Position numbers and translations under genes: made by a program. From Chitinophagaceae bacterium (GTDB taxonomy: Bacteria; Bacteroidota; Bacteroidia; Chitinophagales; Chitinophagaceae), in contig SEAD01000097.1 of the NCBI GenBank assembly GCA_004173355.1, positions 1-39,375 of the forward strand: 39,375 bases of DNA, written 5' to 3'. The notes under the pieces were generated by a model. That model was given only the letters and a program-made list of their open reading frames with translations, had not been told where the DNA came from and did not search any database. Positions 1-8,099 of this stretch are shown here, piece after piece. Position 1 is the stretch's first letter; each line of letters starts with the position of its first letter.

Positions 1-758
1 CGCATATCCGTGCAGCGTGCCTGCAGGGTGGTACTGCTTGCCCGGTCGATTTGGTATTATGAGTCGCACCGCCGGGAAGACCGACCTTTACGACAACGCA
101 TCAAAGAGATTGCCGAAGTCCGGGTGAGATATGGGCTATGGCGGATCTATGTATTACTGCGGCGCGAGGGCTTTACGGATAATCCTAAGCGGGTGCGCCG
201 GATTTACAGAGAAGAAGGATTGAACCTGCGAAGCAAAAGACCCAGGCGCAACAAAGCCGCGGCACACCGGCTGGAAGCCTGCCCAACAACCAGCTTAACG
301 AGTGTTGGTCAATGGATTTTGTGCAGGACAACCTGTTCGACGGCAAGAAATTTCGCTGTTTAACGATAGTTGATAATTTTAGTCGCTACTGCCATGCAAT
401 ACGAGTGGCTAAATCCATCAAAGGGATCGACATTGTCGAAGTGATGGAAGCGTTTAAAAACCAGGACGCGAAAATCCCTAAACGCATCCAGGTAGACAAT
501 GGAAGCGAGTTCATCAGCAAAGAATTTGACAAGTGGGCGTATGACAACAAAGTAGTACTTGATTTTTCAAGGCCGGGTAAGCCGACAGATAATGCCTTCA
601 TTGAATCGTTCAATGGAAGCTTTCGTGATGAGTGCTTAAACATGCACTGGTTCCTATCTTTGGATGACGCATATGAAAAGATTGACGCGTGGATACAAGA
701 ATATAACAACTACAGGCCGCACAGCTCATTGAATCATATGACGCCAACGGAATTATAG
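1..758 (+). pseudogene. IS3-family transposase (OrfB), frameshifted and cut by the window edge
   Basis: This is the DDE transposase subunit of an IS3-family insertion sequence. Frame 1 is open from base 1 and reads the helix-turn-helix-like region (YGLWRIYVLLRREG) up to about 280. The catalytic core continues from about 279 in another frame: SMDFVQD with the first Asp, QVDNGSEF with the second Asp, IESFNGSFRDECLN with the Glu, and the usual YNNYRPHSSLNHMTP tail before the stop at 756-758. Reading across the junction gives HRLEA then LPNNQLNECWSMDF, which one lost C in the run at 278-284 would explain. OrfA and the left inverted repeat lie outside the window. The gene is probably inactive unless the shift is a sequencing error. 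The family call is secure; the IS group is not resolved. Confidence 0.9.
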
Positions 759-1118
759 ATAAACATAAACAAAGGAAGCAACCAACTGTATGCCTGCCGG
801 CGGCAGCTCATCAGAAAGCCAACCATTTTTCAACGGAAGAATCTCGATCAGCTGCACCGGAAAAAGGGTACCTTTCAGATGAGCTTTTAACGACCTTTAA
901 TAGCCCGAAATTTCCAACATAGCAGTGTCCTGGAATTGGGAGGACCTCAAACTGATGGAAAATACTAGTGATAAACTGTCTCGGTAATGGGGTACTTACA
1001 GTTCAGACCAAACTATCGTACTAGGTTGAAATCAAATTTGAAAAGAGGATGCAGCTTTTGCACTAATCTCCAAAGTTGCAAATGTAATCAAGTACTTTAT
1101 AAATTTGTTGACTGAGAT
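759..1118. other. Non-coding tail of the IS element and flank
   Basis: About 360 bp with no convincing gene. It should contain the right end of the IS3 element, because the transposase stop normally lies close to the right inverted repeat. Without the left end I cannot define the repeat or a target-site duplication. A short GC-rich palindrome, TGCCGGCGGCA, lies near 793-805. The rest is AT-rich. Confidence 0.4.
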
Positions 1119-1610
1119 TCAATGCGAGATAGGTGGCCTTTTCCTACAGTCAAAATCTTTTATCCTGAGAATATTGAATAGCGAATCTACTACATCTATC
1201 CTATATTTTAAAAGGTCTTTCTCATTCAACCCGAATCTGCCTCCCATTGTCAAGGAGAGTGTGTCGCATTTGCGATTTTCCCTGTCAACCAGAATAACGA
1301 ATCGCGCATATGTCGGACCAGTACTTGATTCCCGTTGGAATGGGGTTCTAAAGAAAAGATCATCTATCCGCTCGCACTGCAGACTGTCAGTTGTGTGAAA
1401 AAATAGAAATTCAGGTTTAACAAACTGTCTGACTCTGAGGCCACTGAAACCCTCACAGGCGAATCCTTCCATTCTACCTGGAATTGTATCATTTGTGGAC
1501 CTTAAACAATTGCAATAAACGCGAACTGACTTAACTCGTTCACTTTCCTTTTGACTGGCACAAGAATGGAGAAGAATCAAAAGACCAATTGACAAAAACT
1601 TCAGATACAT
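1119..1610 (-). CDS. Putative lipoprotein, candidate immunity protein for the upstream RHS toxin
   Basis: A 163-residue protein that I do not recognise as a named family. It starts with Met-Tyr-Leu-Lys, a hydrophobic stretch and a lipobox-like LLILLHSC, so Cys17 would be lipidated and the protein anchored in the envelope. Five further cysteines follow in the body. The ATG at 1608-1610 lies 19 bp after the stop of the zincin-containing RHS C-terminus on the same strand, the place where polymorphic-toxin immunity genes sit. That position is the only basis for the immunity idea. Base composition is AT-rich (19 G+C in the 60 bases 1141-1200), unlike the core genes further right, which fits acquired DNA. 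Confidence 0.6.
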   Translation of the reverse strand: MYLKFLSIGLLILLHSCASQKESERVKSVRVYCNCLRSTNDTIPGRMEGFACEGFSGLRVRQFVKPEFLFFHTTDSLQCERIDDLFFRTPFQRESSTGPTYARFVILVDRENRKCDTLSLTMGGRFGLNEKDLLKYRIDVVDSLFNILRIKDFDCRKRPPISH

Positions 1611-1629
1611 CTGGAAATACGTTAAATAG

Positions 1630-2337
1630 TTAAAATGGTTTCAACGGAGGGGTGACATTCTTTGATTTTTCTTGCTCGCTCTTAGCTCCAGACCCTGTAC
1701 TCACAGCAGGTTGCGGCAACTCTGGCACTTGAAAGTTATAAAAAATACCAATAAAATCAAGTACTCCAAAAGTTCTGAAGAAACCGGAATGAAAATGATC
1801 CTTGCGCTGCCCTCGGCCACCATCACCGTTATTTAGCGTTTTAGATATATAGTTCGAGGCGTTAATAGTGGCAAGTTCAAGTATACTCATCCCGGGATTG
1901 ACTCCGCTACTTGTCAATTTCCCATTGTACGAGCCAACCAAATTATAAGCAGCAAAAAGTGCGTGATTTGCTTCATGATCCAGCACCATTGCTGGAGAAT
2001 GGTAGTTCCCTTGTGCATCAATCGTACCCCATAACATGCTCCAATAAATTGTCCCGTTGCGTTTACCGAGTCGCTCAAGTGAAGAAACTTGATCATATTG
2101 AGCGTTGATTTTGCCATCACCATCGGAATCAACGAAAACTCGATTTGTACAATATTCGTATACAGAGGCTTGCTGATATCCTTCAGGACTGACTCCCCCA
2201 ATCCTTATTTCCGTTTTGAAGGGGCTGTTCTCGAGTCTGGACAATGCCGAAGATCCACCCTTTGCCAGATAAGCTCTTGCTGTTTTGTACGCGGCAAGTT
2301 CGGGACTCGATTTTTCATCAATTCCGGGCTCCAATAT
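1630..2337 (-). pseudogene. C-terminal zincin toxin domain of an RHS protein (out of frame with the RHS core)
   Basis: About 235 residues with no usable start: the frame opens after a TAA at about 2340 and its first start-like codon is a TTG at 2334. The centre carries MVLDHEANHALFAAYN, a clear HExxH zinc-peptidase motif, as in metallopeptidase toxin tips of polymorphic toxins such as the M91-like group. A calcium-loop-like DSDGDGKIN lies upstream of it, and the end is a polar Pro/Ser/Lys tail. It directly follows the RHS core fragment in a shifted frame; the crossover must lie between about 2318 and 2337. The original gene was almost certainly one RHS protein with this domain as its variable toxin tip. 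Domain type is fairly sure; exact peptidase family is not. Confidence 0.7.
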
Positions 2338-2949
2338 TTAATCCATTAAGATTAAATGTACCCAGCTTCTCACCGCGTGCATTGTAATTCACTATGTCTC
2401 TTCCGTCCACGTCTTTGAAAACTATTAGATTATTTAAAACAGAGGTATAGGGGCTAAAATCATAATATTTTTCAGCAAAGTCATCGACATGATGCCAACG
2501 TCCTAACTGATTATCATACATTCTGGCTCCATAGTCAGTCCAGTCCAGGCCCTTCGCGTCGGAGAATTCTTTGGATTGCTGTTCCTTTCTATTGTATTTC
2601 AGCCGATTCGGCGATTTTCCTGTCATCGATGACGAGCTAATCCCTGCCATCGTAAGCCCAAATGGATAATAATGCGTCTCCTCCACAATCGCACCAGGTT
2701 TATGGATCACCTGCAGGTTGTCAAAGTAGACATCAAAATTGCTTTCATTGCTTACATACACGAACAGGTAGCCGTTTTTAGCCACCGCCACATTCTGTAT
2801 ATTCAGCAGTGCCTCATCCACAACCCAGTGATCTTTTAACGACCCAGATCCGCCTACTCGGCTGAAGTTGCCCGATACAAACTTAAACTGATCGTCTAGC
2901 AAGATATAATTTATATAGGCCTTGGGAACCGTCGTCGTGCTTTCCTGTT
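2318..2949 (-). pseudogene. RHS repeat-associated core fragment, 5' truncated
   Basis: This fragment encodes the conserved end of an RHS/YD-repeat protein: VPKAYINYILLDDQFKFVSG, the YYPFGLTMAG box, LKYNRKEQQ, and the core signature LDWTDYGARMYDNQLGRWH followed by DVDGRDI where the variable tip begins. Full RHS proteins are well over 1000 residues. Here the shell-forming repeats are absent, no ATG is available (the first start-like codon is TTG at 2902), and the upstream sequence runs straight into the 3' end of a recombinase gene in another frame. The fragment therefore looks like the residue of a deletion or recombination. Its end overlaps the zincin domain in a different frame. Confidence 0.85.
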
Positions 2950-4117
2950 CAATAATTTTGCATAGTGCTGTGTTTGCTTCAGCGTACTATGGCCGAGCAT
3001 TTTGCTTACGGTTTTAATCGGCACGTTGTTGTTCAGCGTTACACTTGTAGCGAATGTGTGCCGGGCTGTATGAAATGAAAGCGTTTTGTCAATTCCACAA
3101 ACATCCGCAATCTCCTTTAAGTAACCGTTCGTTTTCTGGTTACTCAACACCGGAAGTACCCAACCTTTCGGATCATTCTTTGGAAAAACTAACATTTTTC
3201 GCCAGGATTCTTGTGGCGGTCGGAAGTAAAGGAACAGGTGACGGACTACCTGTCTTTTGCCGGTCTATGAATAACCACTTCTCTCCATCAAAGCCTGCTC
3301 TTATTTCAGAGGACTTCAATTTCAATACATTTGCATAAGCCAGCCCAGTAAAACAACTGAAAACAAAAATATCACGCACCTGACTCAGCCTGACGTTTCC
3401 GAAATCCTTTGCCGCTATATGATCAACCTCCTCCATCATCAGGAAATCCTTGGTTACTTTCCGCCGGGTGAGTTTGTAACCTCCGAAAGGATCTTTCTCC
3501 AAATCCCCCCGGTGGATGGCAAGAGTTGTAATCTTTTTTAAATCGCCCAAATATTTCATGGCGGTGTTGTGATCACAGATATCCAATTTGAGGTAATACT
3601 CGAAGTCTTGGACAAACGCGTAGTTAACTTCTCGCAGTGCACAATCACTCTTTTGCTTGTATTTAACAAGGAATTCCCGAACATGTCGTTTGGTAGTTTC
3701 AAAATGGGTGTGCGTCCCTTTCGCATACTCACCCCGTGAAACTAATGCCAGTAATCGATCATTGTGTTCGGTAAAGACGAACAATAAAGTTTTGGATTTT
3801 TCCAGATCCTTGCCGGTTAACTTTGAACGCAGTTCTTCAATGGAAAAGGATCCGTAGCGCTGTAACAATTCTTGTTCAGCCTCCCGGACCTTCAATGACC
3901 AAGTATCTAAGTAAGCATTAATAGCTCGGGCATCTTCTTTTGTGCCAGATACTTTACCAGCCCGCTGGTTCCAACGCGGTAATTCAATCATCCGGCCGGT
4001 TGATAATTCGAATCGTTTGCCCATGAGGGTGATGCGCATGTGAATGGCCTGGGGTTGGGCAATGCGCGATGCCTTTTGTTTTAATCGAAATTGGATGGAT
4101 ACACGTTGCTGTAACAT
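2911..4117 (-). pseudogene. Tyrosine recombinase (phage integrase family), frameshifted
   Basis: A Bacteroidota-type site-specific recombinase of about 400 residues. The N-terminal arm-binding and SAM-like domains and the first part of the catalytic domain (CFTGLAYANVLKL) are in the frame starting at ATG 4117. The rest (WVLPVLSNQKTNGYLKEI, the HTARHTFAT box with His and Arg, MLGHSTLKQTQHYAK with the nucleophile Tyr) is in another frame. The switch lies at 3185-3199, where runs of five T and five A occur, so a homopolymer indel is likely. The last dozen codons are foreign: they read RHS-derived DNA out of frame to the stop at 2911. The gene reads away from the tRNA-Ser at 4372, the standard layout of an element integrated at a tRNA 3' end. 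Confidence 0.88.
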
Positions 4118-4217
4118 GTTGTTGCTTTTTAAACGGTGATAAATTTAAATTCACCAGCAACCCGAAGGAGCACCTGTCCAAATTTTGAAATGGTTGAACC
4201 TGTGCATTTTATAAAGG

Positions 4218-4298
4218 AAAAGGGACTAAAAACTTACGGACTACTTCTAGTCCCTTTTTAGTCCCTTTTATTTGGACCAATTTGACCAGGTTTGACCA
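4218..4298. repeat. Short direct and inverted repeats between recombinase and tRNA (candidate arm-type sites)
   Basis: TAGTCCCTTTT occurs twice in perfect tandem (4248-4258, 4259-4269) and once inverted as AAAAGGGACTA (4218-4228). Immediately after come three 10-bp-spaced copies of TTTGACCA or TTTGGACCA (4271, 4281, 4291). The cluster lies between the recombinase start (4117) and the tRNA 3' end (4372), where arm-type binding sites of integrases usually lie. The function is inferred from position. Confidence 0.6.
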
Positions 4299-4309
4299 CC
4301 CCCAAAACG

Positions 4310-4341
4310 AAAAAAGCCTGTAAATACAAAGATTTACAGGC
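4310..4341 (-). terminator. Rho-independent terminator after tRNA-Ser
   Basis: Perfect 10-bp stem GCCTGTAAAT/ATTTACAGGC with a 6-base loop (4316-4341). On the minus strand it is followed by a T run (A run at 4310-4315 on +). It lies 31 bp downstream of the tRNA 3' end. Confidence 0.85.
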
Positions 4342-4371
4342 TGTATCGACATCTATAAGGATGTACTGATG

Positions 4372-4460
4372 CGGTGAGGAAGGGATTCGAACCCTTGGTA
4401 CAGTTTAACCCGTACGGCAGTTTAGCAAACTACTGATTTCAGCCACTCATCCACCTCACC
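4372..4460 (-). tRNA. tRNA-Ser (anticodon GCU)
   Basis: On the minus strand the acceptor arms are GGTGAGG and CCTCACC, with a G discriminator at 4372. The anticodon loop is TTGCTAA within stem GTAGT/ACTGC, giving anticodon GCT. There is a long variable arm typical of class II serine tRNAs, and a T-arm containing GGTTCGAATCC. The CCA end is not encoded. The 3' half faces the recombinase at 4117, so this tRNA is the likely attachment site of the island to its left. I did not find a second copy of the tRNA 3' end between 1 and 4300, so the other attachment site is outside the window or lost. Confidence 0.95.
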
Positions 4461-4533
4461 GTTGGCTGTGATTAAAGGGTGGCAAAAATAACGAGAACAT
4501 ATTAATAAACCCAAAAAAACACGATCTAAACCT

Positions 4534-4568
4534 AAAAAAAACAGGCTCCCGGAAATCCGGAAGCCTGT
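4534..4568 (-). terminator. Rho-independent terminator of dnaA
   Basis: Near-perfect stem ACAGGCTcCCGG/CCGGaAGCCTGT with loop AAAT (4541-4568). It is followed on the minus strand by a run of seven T or more (A run 4534-4540), 28 bp past the dnaA stop. Confidence 0.85.
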
Positions 4569-4596
4569 CAAATATTTAAAGGGAAAAATTACAATC

Positions 4597-6030
4597 CTAC
4601 ATCGCAGCCAGCTGCACTTTCTGCTGCAGTTCCAGCACGTTCTCGCGGAAAATCGTATCCGTATCCATCAGGTCCTTCACCGTCTGGCAGGAATGGATCA
4701 CCGTGGTATGGTCCCGGCCCCCGAAATGCTCGCCTATCGTCTTGAGTGAATTTTTGGTAAACACCTTGGCGAGATACATGGTGATCTGCCTTGCCTGCAC
4801 GATTTCCCTCTTCCTCGTTTTCTGGAGGAGCTTGTCGTAAGACACGTCGAAGAACTCACAAACCATCCGCTGGATAGTGTCAATAGTGATCTCCTTGCTT
4901 GCTGATTTTACAAAATTACGTAACACTTTCTTTGCTAGGTCTAGGTCAATTTCCCTACGGTTAAGCGAAGATTGTGCCAACAGTGAAATCAGTGCCCCTT
5001 CGAGCTCACGGACGTTACTATTGATGTTATAAGCAATGTACTTGACTACTTCCTTCGGCATCTCCAGCCCGTCATTCTTCATCTTCTTCTCCAGGATCTC
5101 GATCCTGACCTCATAGTCAGGGATCTGCAAGTCAGCACTCAGCCCCCAGCGGAACCGGCTGAGCAGGCGCTCCTGCACACCATCCAGGTCCTTCGGACTC
5201 TTGTCCGAGGTCAGGATTAGCTGCTTATGACTCTGGTGCAGATGGTTGAAAATGGCAAAAAACGCGTCCTGGCTCTTTTCCGCCTTGGCGAAAAACTGCA
5301 CATCATCAATAATCAGGACGTCTATCAGCTGGTAAAAATGGATGAAATCATTGATCGCATTGTTCCGGCTGTGGTCCATAAACTGGTTGATGAACTTCTC
5401 GGAACTGACATATAATACCACCTTGTTCGGGTGAAGGCGCTTTACCTCATTCCCAATCGACTGCGCCAAGTGGGTCTTGCCCAGCCCTACACCACCATAA
5501 ATAACAAGGGGATTGAAGGAGTTTGCACCTGGCTTCTCCGCAACGGTCTTACCCGCCCTGCGCGCCACACGGTTACAATCACCCTCCACAAAAGCATCAA
5601 AAGTATAAATGTGATTAAGCTGCGGGTCGATCTGCATCTTCTTCAGACCCGGTATAACAAACGGATTCTTGACAGGGTTATTTATGACCAGCGGAAAATC
5701 CATTTCATTATTTGAAAATGTTTTGAATCCCTGACCGGTCACATCCATCGTCAATGGCTTGTTCTTGCTGTTGCCACTGTCCACCATGATCCGGTACTCC
5801 AGACGCGCATCCTTACCAAGCTCACGCTTGAGCGTCTTCGCTAATAAATTTACGTAATGTTCCTCCAAATACTCGAAAAAGAATTGGCTCGGCACCTGGA
5901 TGACCAGGATGTTACTTTTTATTGAAACAGGAGTAATCGGTTCAAACCAGGTTTTGTAATGCTGCCATTCAACAATGTCCTTGATGATCTTTAAACAATT
6001 AGCCCAGACTTTTTCAGCATTTTTCTCCAT
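4597..6030 (-). CDS. dnaA: Chromosomal replication initiator protein DnaA
   Basis: A 477-residue AAA+ initiator that binds DnaA boxes at oriC and opens the DNA for loading of the replicative helicase. Domain I is at about residues 1-85 (VWANCLKIIKDIVEWQHYKT). A linker leads to the AAA+ core with Walker A GGVGLGKT at 179-186 and Walker B VLIIDD at 238-243. The C-terminal helix-turn-helix ends with the DnaA signature GGRDHTTVIHS near residue 450. Length and domain order are normal. The ATG at 6030 is preceded by no Shine-Dalgarno sequence, as usual in Bacteroidota. The gene stands alone: dnaN, recF and gyrB are not adjacent. Transcription ends at the hairpin at 4541-4568. Confidence 0.98.
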   Translation of the reverse strand: MEKNAEKVWANCLKIIKDIVEWQHYKTWFEPITPVSIKSNILVIQVPSQFFFEYLEEHYVNLLAKTLKRELGKDARLEYRIMVDSGNSKNKPLTMDVTGQGFKTFSNNEMDFPLVINNPVKNPFVIPGLKKMQIDPQLNHIYTFDAFVEGDCNRVARRAGKTVAEKPGANSFNPLVIYGGVGLGKTHLAQSIGNEVKRLHPNKVVLYVSSEKFINQFMDHSRNNAINDFIHFYQLIDVLIIDDVQFFAKAEKSQDAFFAIFNHLHQSHKQLILTSDKSPKDLDGVQERLLSRFRWGLSADLQIPDYEVRIEILEKKMKNDGLEMPKEVVKYIAYNINSNVRELEGALISLLAQSSLNRREIDLDLAKKVLRNFVKSASKEITIDTIQRMVCEFFDVSYDKLLQKTRKREIVQARQITMYLAKVFTKNSLKTIGEHFGGRDHTTVIHSCQTVKDLMDTDTIFRENVLELQQKVQLAAM

Positions 6031-6477
6031 CTGTCGGAAAGCAGTTTATATCGCTCTTTTAACTAAACTTGTTTGAAATGGTCCAAATAAATCTCCACAC
6101 AGTGTCAATAAAAAAAGTTGGACAGGACGGCGAATATCACCATTCCCACTTTCAAAAAAAAATTTTTATTCCTTACTTTTTTTAATTTTTCGATAAGGTT
6201 GGATTACCATCACATTACGTCTCCATAACGCATAATCATGCCACAGACCGCCAGTGCCTGACAATCATTTTTTTCTCGTAATAACGTCTGTTTGTTGTTG
6301 AGGTTCGATGCAGGAAGTAATAACGTTCGGACCTTTTGAAGATAGAGTATTTTCCCATTCCCCAAAAGAAAAGATGCGCCCTTTGCCGGGATTTTTTTTA
6401 CCTGTCCCGGACACTGAACCAACAATACCCACTTAAGGTGATATCGGCCATTTAACCTACGCCGCATTACCTTATTT
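6031..6477. other. Intergenic region between dnaA and the divergent FAD dehydrogenase
   Basis: About 450 bp without a gene. It contains an AT-rich stretch at 6150-6195 with long A and T runs. I looked for DnaA boxes (TTATNCACA) and found only a two-mismatch relative at 6091-6099 (ATCTCCACA), so there is no sequence support for an origin here. It must hold the dnaA promoter, which I cannot place with confidence. Confidence 0.5.
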
Positions 6478-6480
6478 TTG
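6473..6480 (+). promoter_or_regulatory. -7 promoter element of the FAD dehydrogenase gene
   Basis: TATTTTTG matches the Bacteroidota -7 consensus TAnnTTTG. It overlaps a possible TTG start at 6478, so translation must begin downstream, at ATG 6520. Confidence 0.65.
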
Positions 6481-6519
6481 CGGCCTGAACTGTTTCAGGA
6501 TAAAAACCTGCCCAGGCAA

Positions 6520-8094
6520 ATGCAAAAGAATATAACTCTCAAACTGCTTCCTTCGGAAGCCACCAATGATCGTTCCGTACGTAAGGCAATCGCCGCTGCT
6601 GAAGCCACCAGCACAGCTTCCATCACGGGTTACAATATAATCAAACACAGTATCGACGCGCGTTCCAGGCAGGTATGGATCAGCCTTACCGTCAATGCCT
6701 ATATCGACGAACCGTTCCACGAACGGGAAAGGATTTCATTCCATTTCAGGGATGTGAGCAAATCCCCGCTGAGCGTGGTAATCGTTGGCGCCGGCCCGGC
6801 CGGCCTCTTCGCAGCCCTGCGCCTGCTCGAACTGGGTATCAGACCCATCCTGCTTGAAAGGGGTAAAGACGTCAGGGCAAGACGACGTGACCTCGCGCGG
6901 CTCAACAAGGAAGGTGAAGTAAACCCCGAAAGCAACTACTGCTTCGGCGAAGGCGGTGCAGGCACATACAGCGATGGCAAATTATACACGCGGAGTTCCA
7001 AACGCGGCGATATCAACCGCATACTGAACCTCTTCGTTTACTTCGGTGCAGAAGACAAAATACTATATGAAGCACACCCGCATATCGGCACCAATAAACT
7101 ACCACAGATCATCACCGCTATGCGCGAAAAAATCACGGACTGCGGTGGCGAATTCCTCTTCAATAAAAAAGTAGTTGACTTCACCCTTACCAACAATACC
7201 ATCACGGCAGTACATACCGCCGACGGTGACAAATACACTTCCCCCTATGTGATCCTGGCCACTGGCCATTCGGCGCGTGACATCTTCGAACTGCTGCATA
7301 AAAAAAACATCCGCATCGAGGCAAAACCTTTTGCACTCGGCGTGCGGATCGAACATCCGCAATCATTGATTGACTCGGTACAATACCACCAGCCGCAACG
7401 GGAAGATGCCCTTCCCCCGGCCTCCTACTCCCTGGTCCAGCAGGTGGAAGGCAAAGGTGTATTCTCCTTCTGTATGTGCCCGGGGGGCATCATCGCACCC
7501 GCCGCCACTTCTCCGGGCGAACTGGTGGTAAATGGCTGGAGCCCGTCAAAACGGAACAACCCCTTTGCCAACAGCGGCATGGTAGTGAGCATCGAAGAAA
7601 AAGACCTTAAAAAGTTTGAAAAAGAAGGTCCGCTGGCAGCCCTGGAATTCCAGCGCTCAGTAGAACAGAAAGCCTTTGAAGCAGGGGGTGGCAAATTCGT
7701 GGCACCGGCACAACGGATGGTCGATTTTACCAGCAACAGGGTATCGGACAGCCTGCCGGACTGCTCCTACCTGCCTGGACTGCAGTCAGCGCCGCTCAAT
7801 ACGGTACTCCCGGGCATCGTCCACCGGAGCCTGCAACTTGCTTTCCAGGAATTCGGGAAAAAAATGAAGGGGTATTTCACCAACGAAGCAATCGTGGTGG
7901 CTACGGAATCGAGGACCTCCTCGCCGGTTCGCATCCCGAGGGATCCGGTTACGCTGGAACATGTGCAGGTGAAAAATCTGTATCCCTGCGCGGAAGGGGC
8001 AGGTTATGCCGGAGGGATTGTAAGTGCCGCAATGGACGGCGAACGGGTAGTGGAAGAAATAAAAAAAAAGGCTGCGCAATTCAGCCTTTCATAG
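6520..8094 (+). CDS. FAD-dependent dehydrogenase (COG2509 type)
   Basis: A 524-residue flavoprotein of the uncharacterised NAD(P)/FAD-dependent dehydrogenase group COG2509. After about 85 residues of an N-terminal domain comes a Rossmann dinucleotide fold with VIVGAGPAGLFAALRLLE (GAGPAG at 90-95). The family block NYCFGEGGAGTYSDGKLYTR and the C-terminal FAD-contact segment GAGYAGGIVSAAMDG follow. It is probably cytosolic, since no signal peptide or membrane segment is visible. The substrate is unknown. ATG 6520 is preferred over the TTG at 6478 because the promoter element overlaps the latter. The gene is monocistronic; its last codons form one arm of a hairpin that acts as a terminator for the opposite strand. 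Confidence 0.9.
   Translation: MQKNITLKLLPSEATNDRSVRKAIAAAEATSTASITGYNIIKHSIDARSRQVWISLTVNAYIDEPFHERERISFHFRDVSKSPLSVVIVGAGPAGLFAALRLLELGIRPILLERGKDVRARRRDLARLNKEGEVNPESNYCFGEGGAGTYSDGKLYTRSSKRGDINRILNLFVYFGAEDKILYEAHPHIGTNKLPQIITAMREKITDCGGEFLFNKKVVDFTLTNNTITAVHTADGDKYTSPYVILATGHSARDIFELLHKKNIRIEAKPFALGVRIEHPQSLIDSVQYHQPQREDALPPASYSLVQQVEGKGVFSFCMCPGGIIAPAATSPGELVVNGWSPSKRNNPFANSGMVVSIEEKDLKKFEKEGPLAALEFQRSVEQKAFEAGGGKFVAPAQRMVDFTSNRVSDSLPDCSYLPGLQSAPLNTVLPGIVHRSLQLAFQEFGKKMKGYFTNEAIVVATESRTSSPVRIPRDPVTLEHVQVKNLYPCAEGAGYAGGIVSAAMDGERVVEEIKKKAAQFSLS
8061..8089 (-). terminator. Minus-strand intrinsic terminator at the far end of the repeat-rich region
   Basis: Stem AAAGGCTG/CAGCCTTT (8067-8089) with a 7-base loop. 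On the minus strand it is followed by nine T (A run 8061-8069). On the plus strand the hairpin is followed only by a few T, so it suits minus-strand transcripts, i.e. RNA coming from the LytTR/Hpt genes through 8978-8100. It overlaps the 3' end of the FAD dehydrogenase gene. Confidence 0.7.
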
Positions 8095-8099
8095 GTGTT

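Noticed and set aside
1-4300. A second copy of the tRNA-Ser 3' end that would mark the island's other attachment site
   Set aside because: I looked for AGGGATTCGAACCC and close variants and did not find one. The other end is outside the window or lost.
6031-6477. Chromosome origin next to dnaA
   Set aside because: There is an AT-rich patch, but no clean DnaA box (only a two-mismatch relative near 6091) and no cluster, so there is no sequence support.
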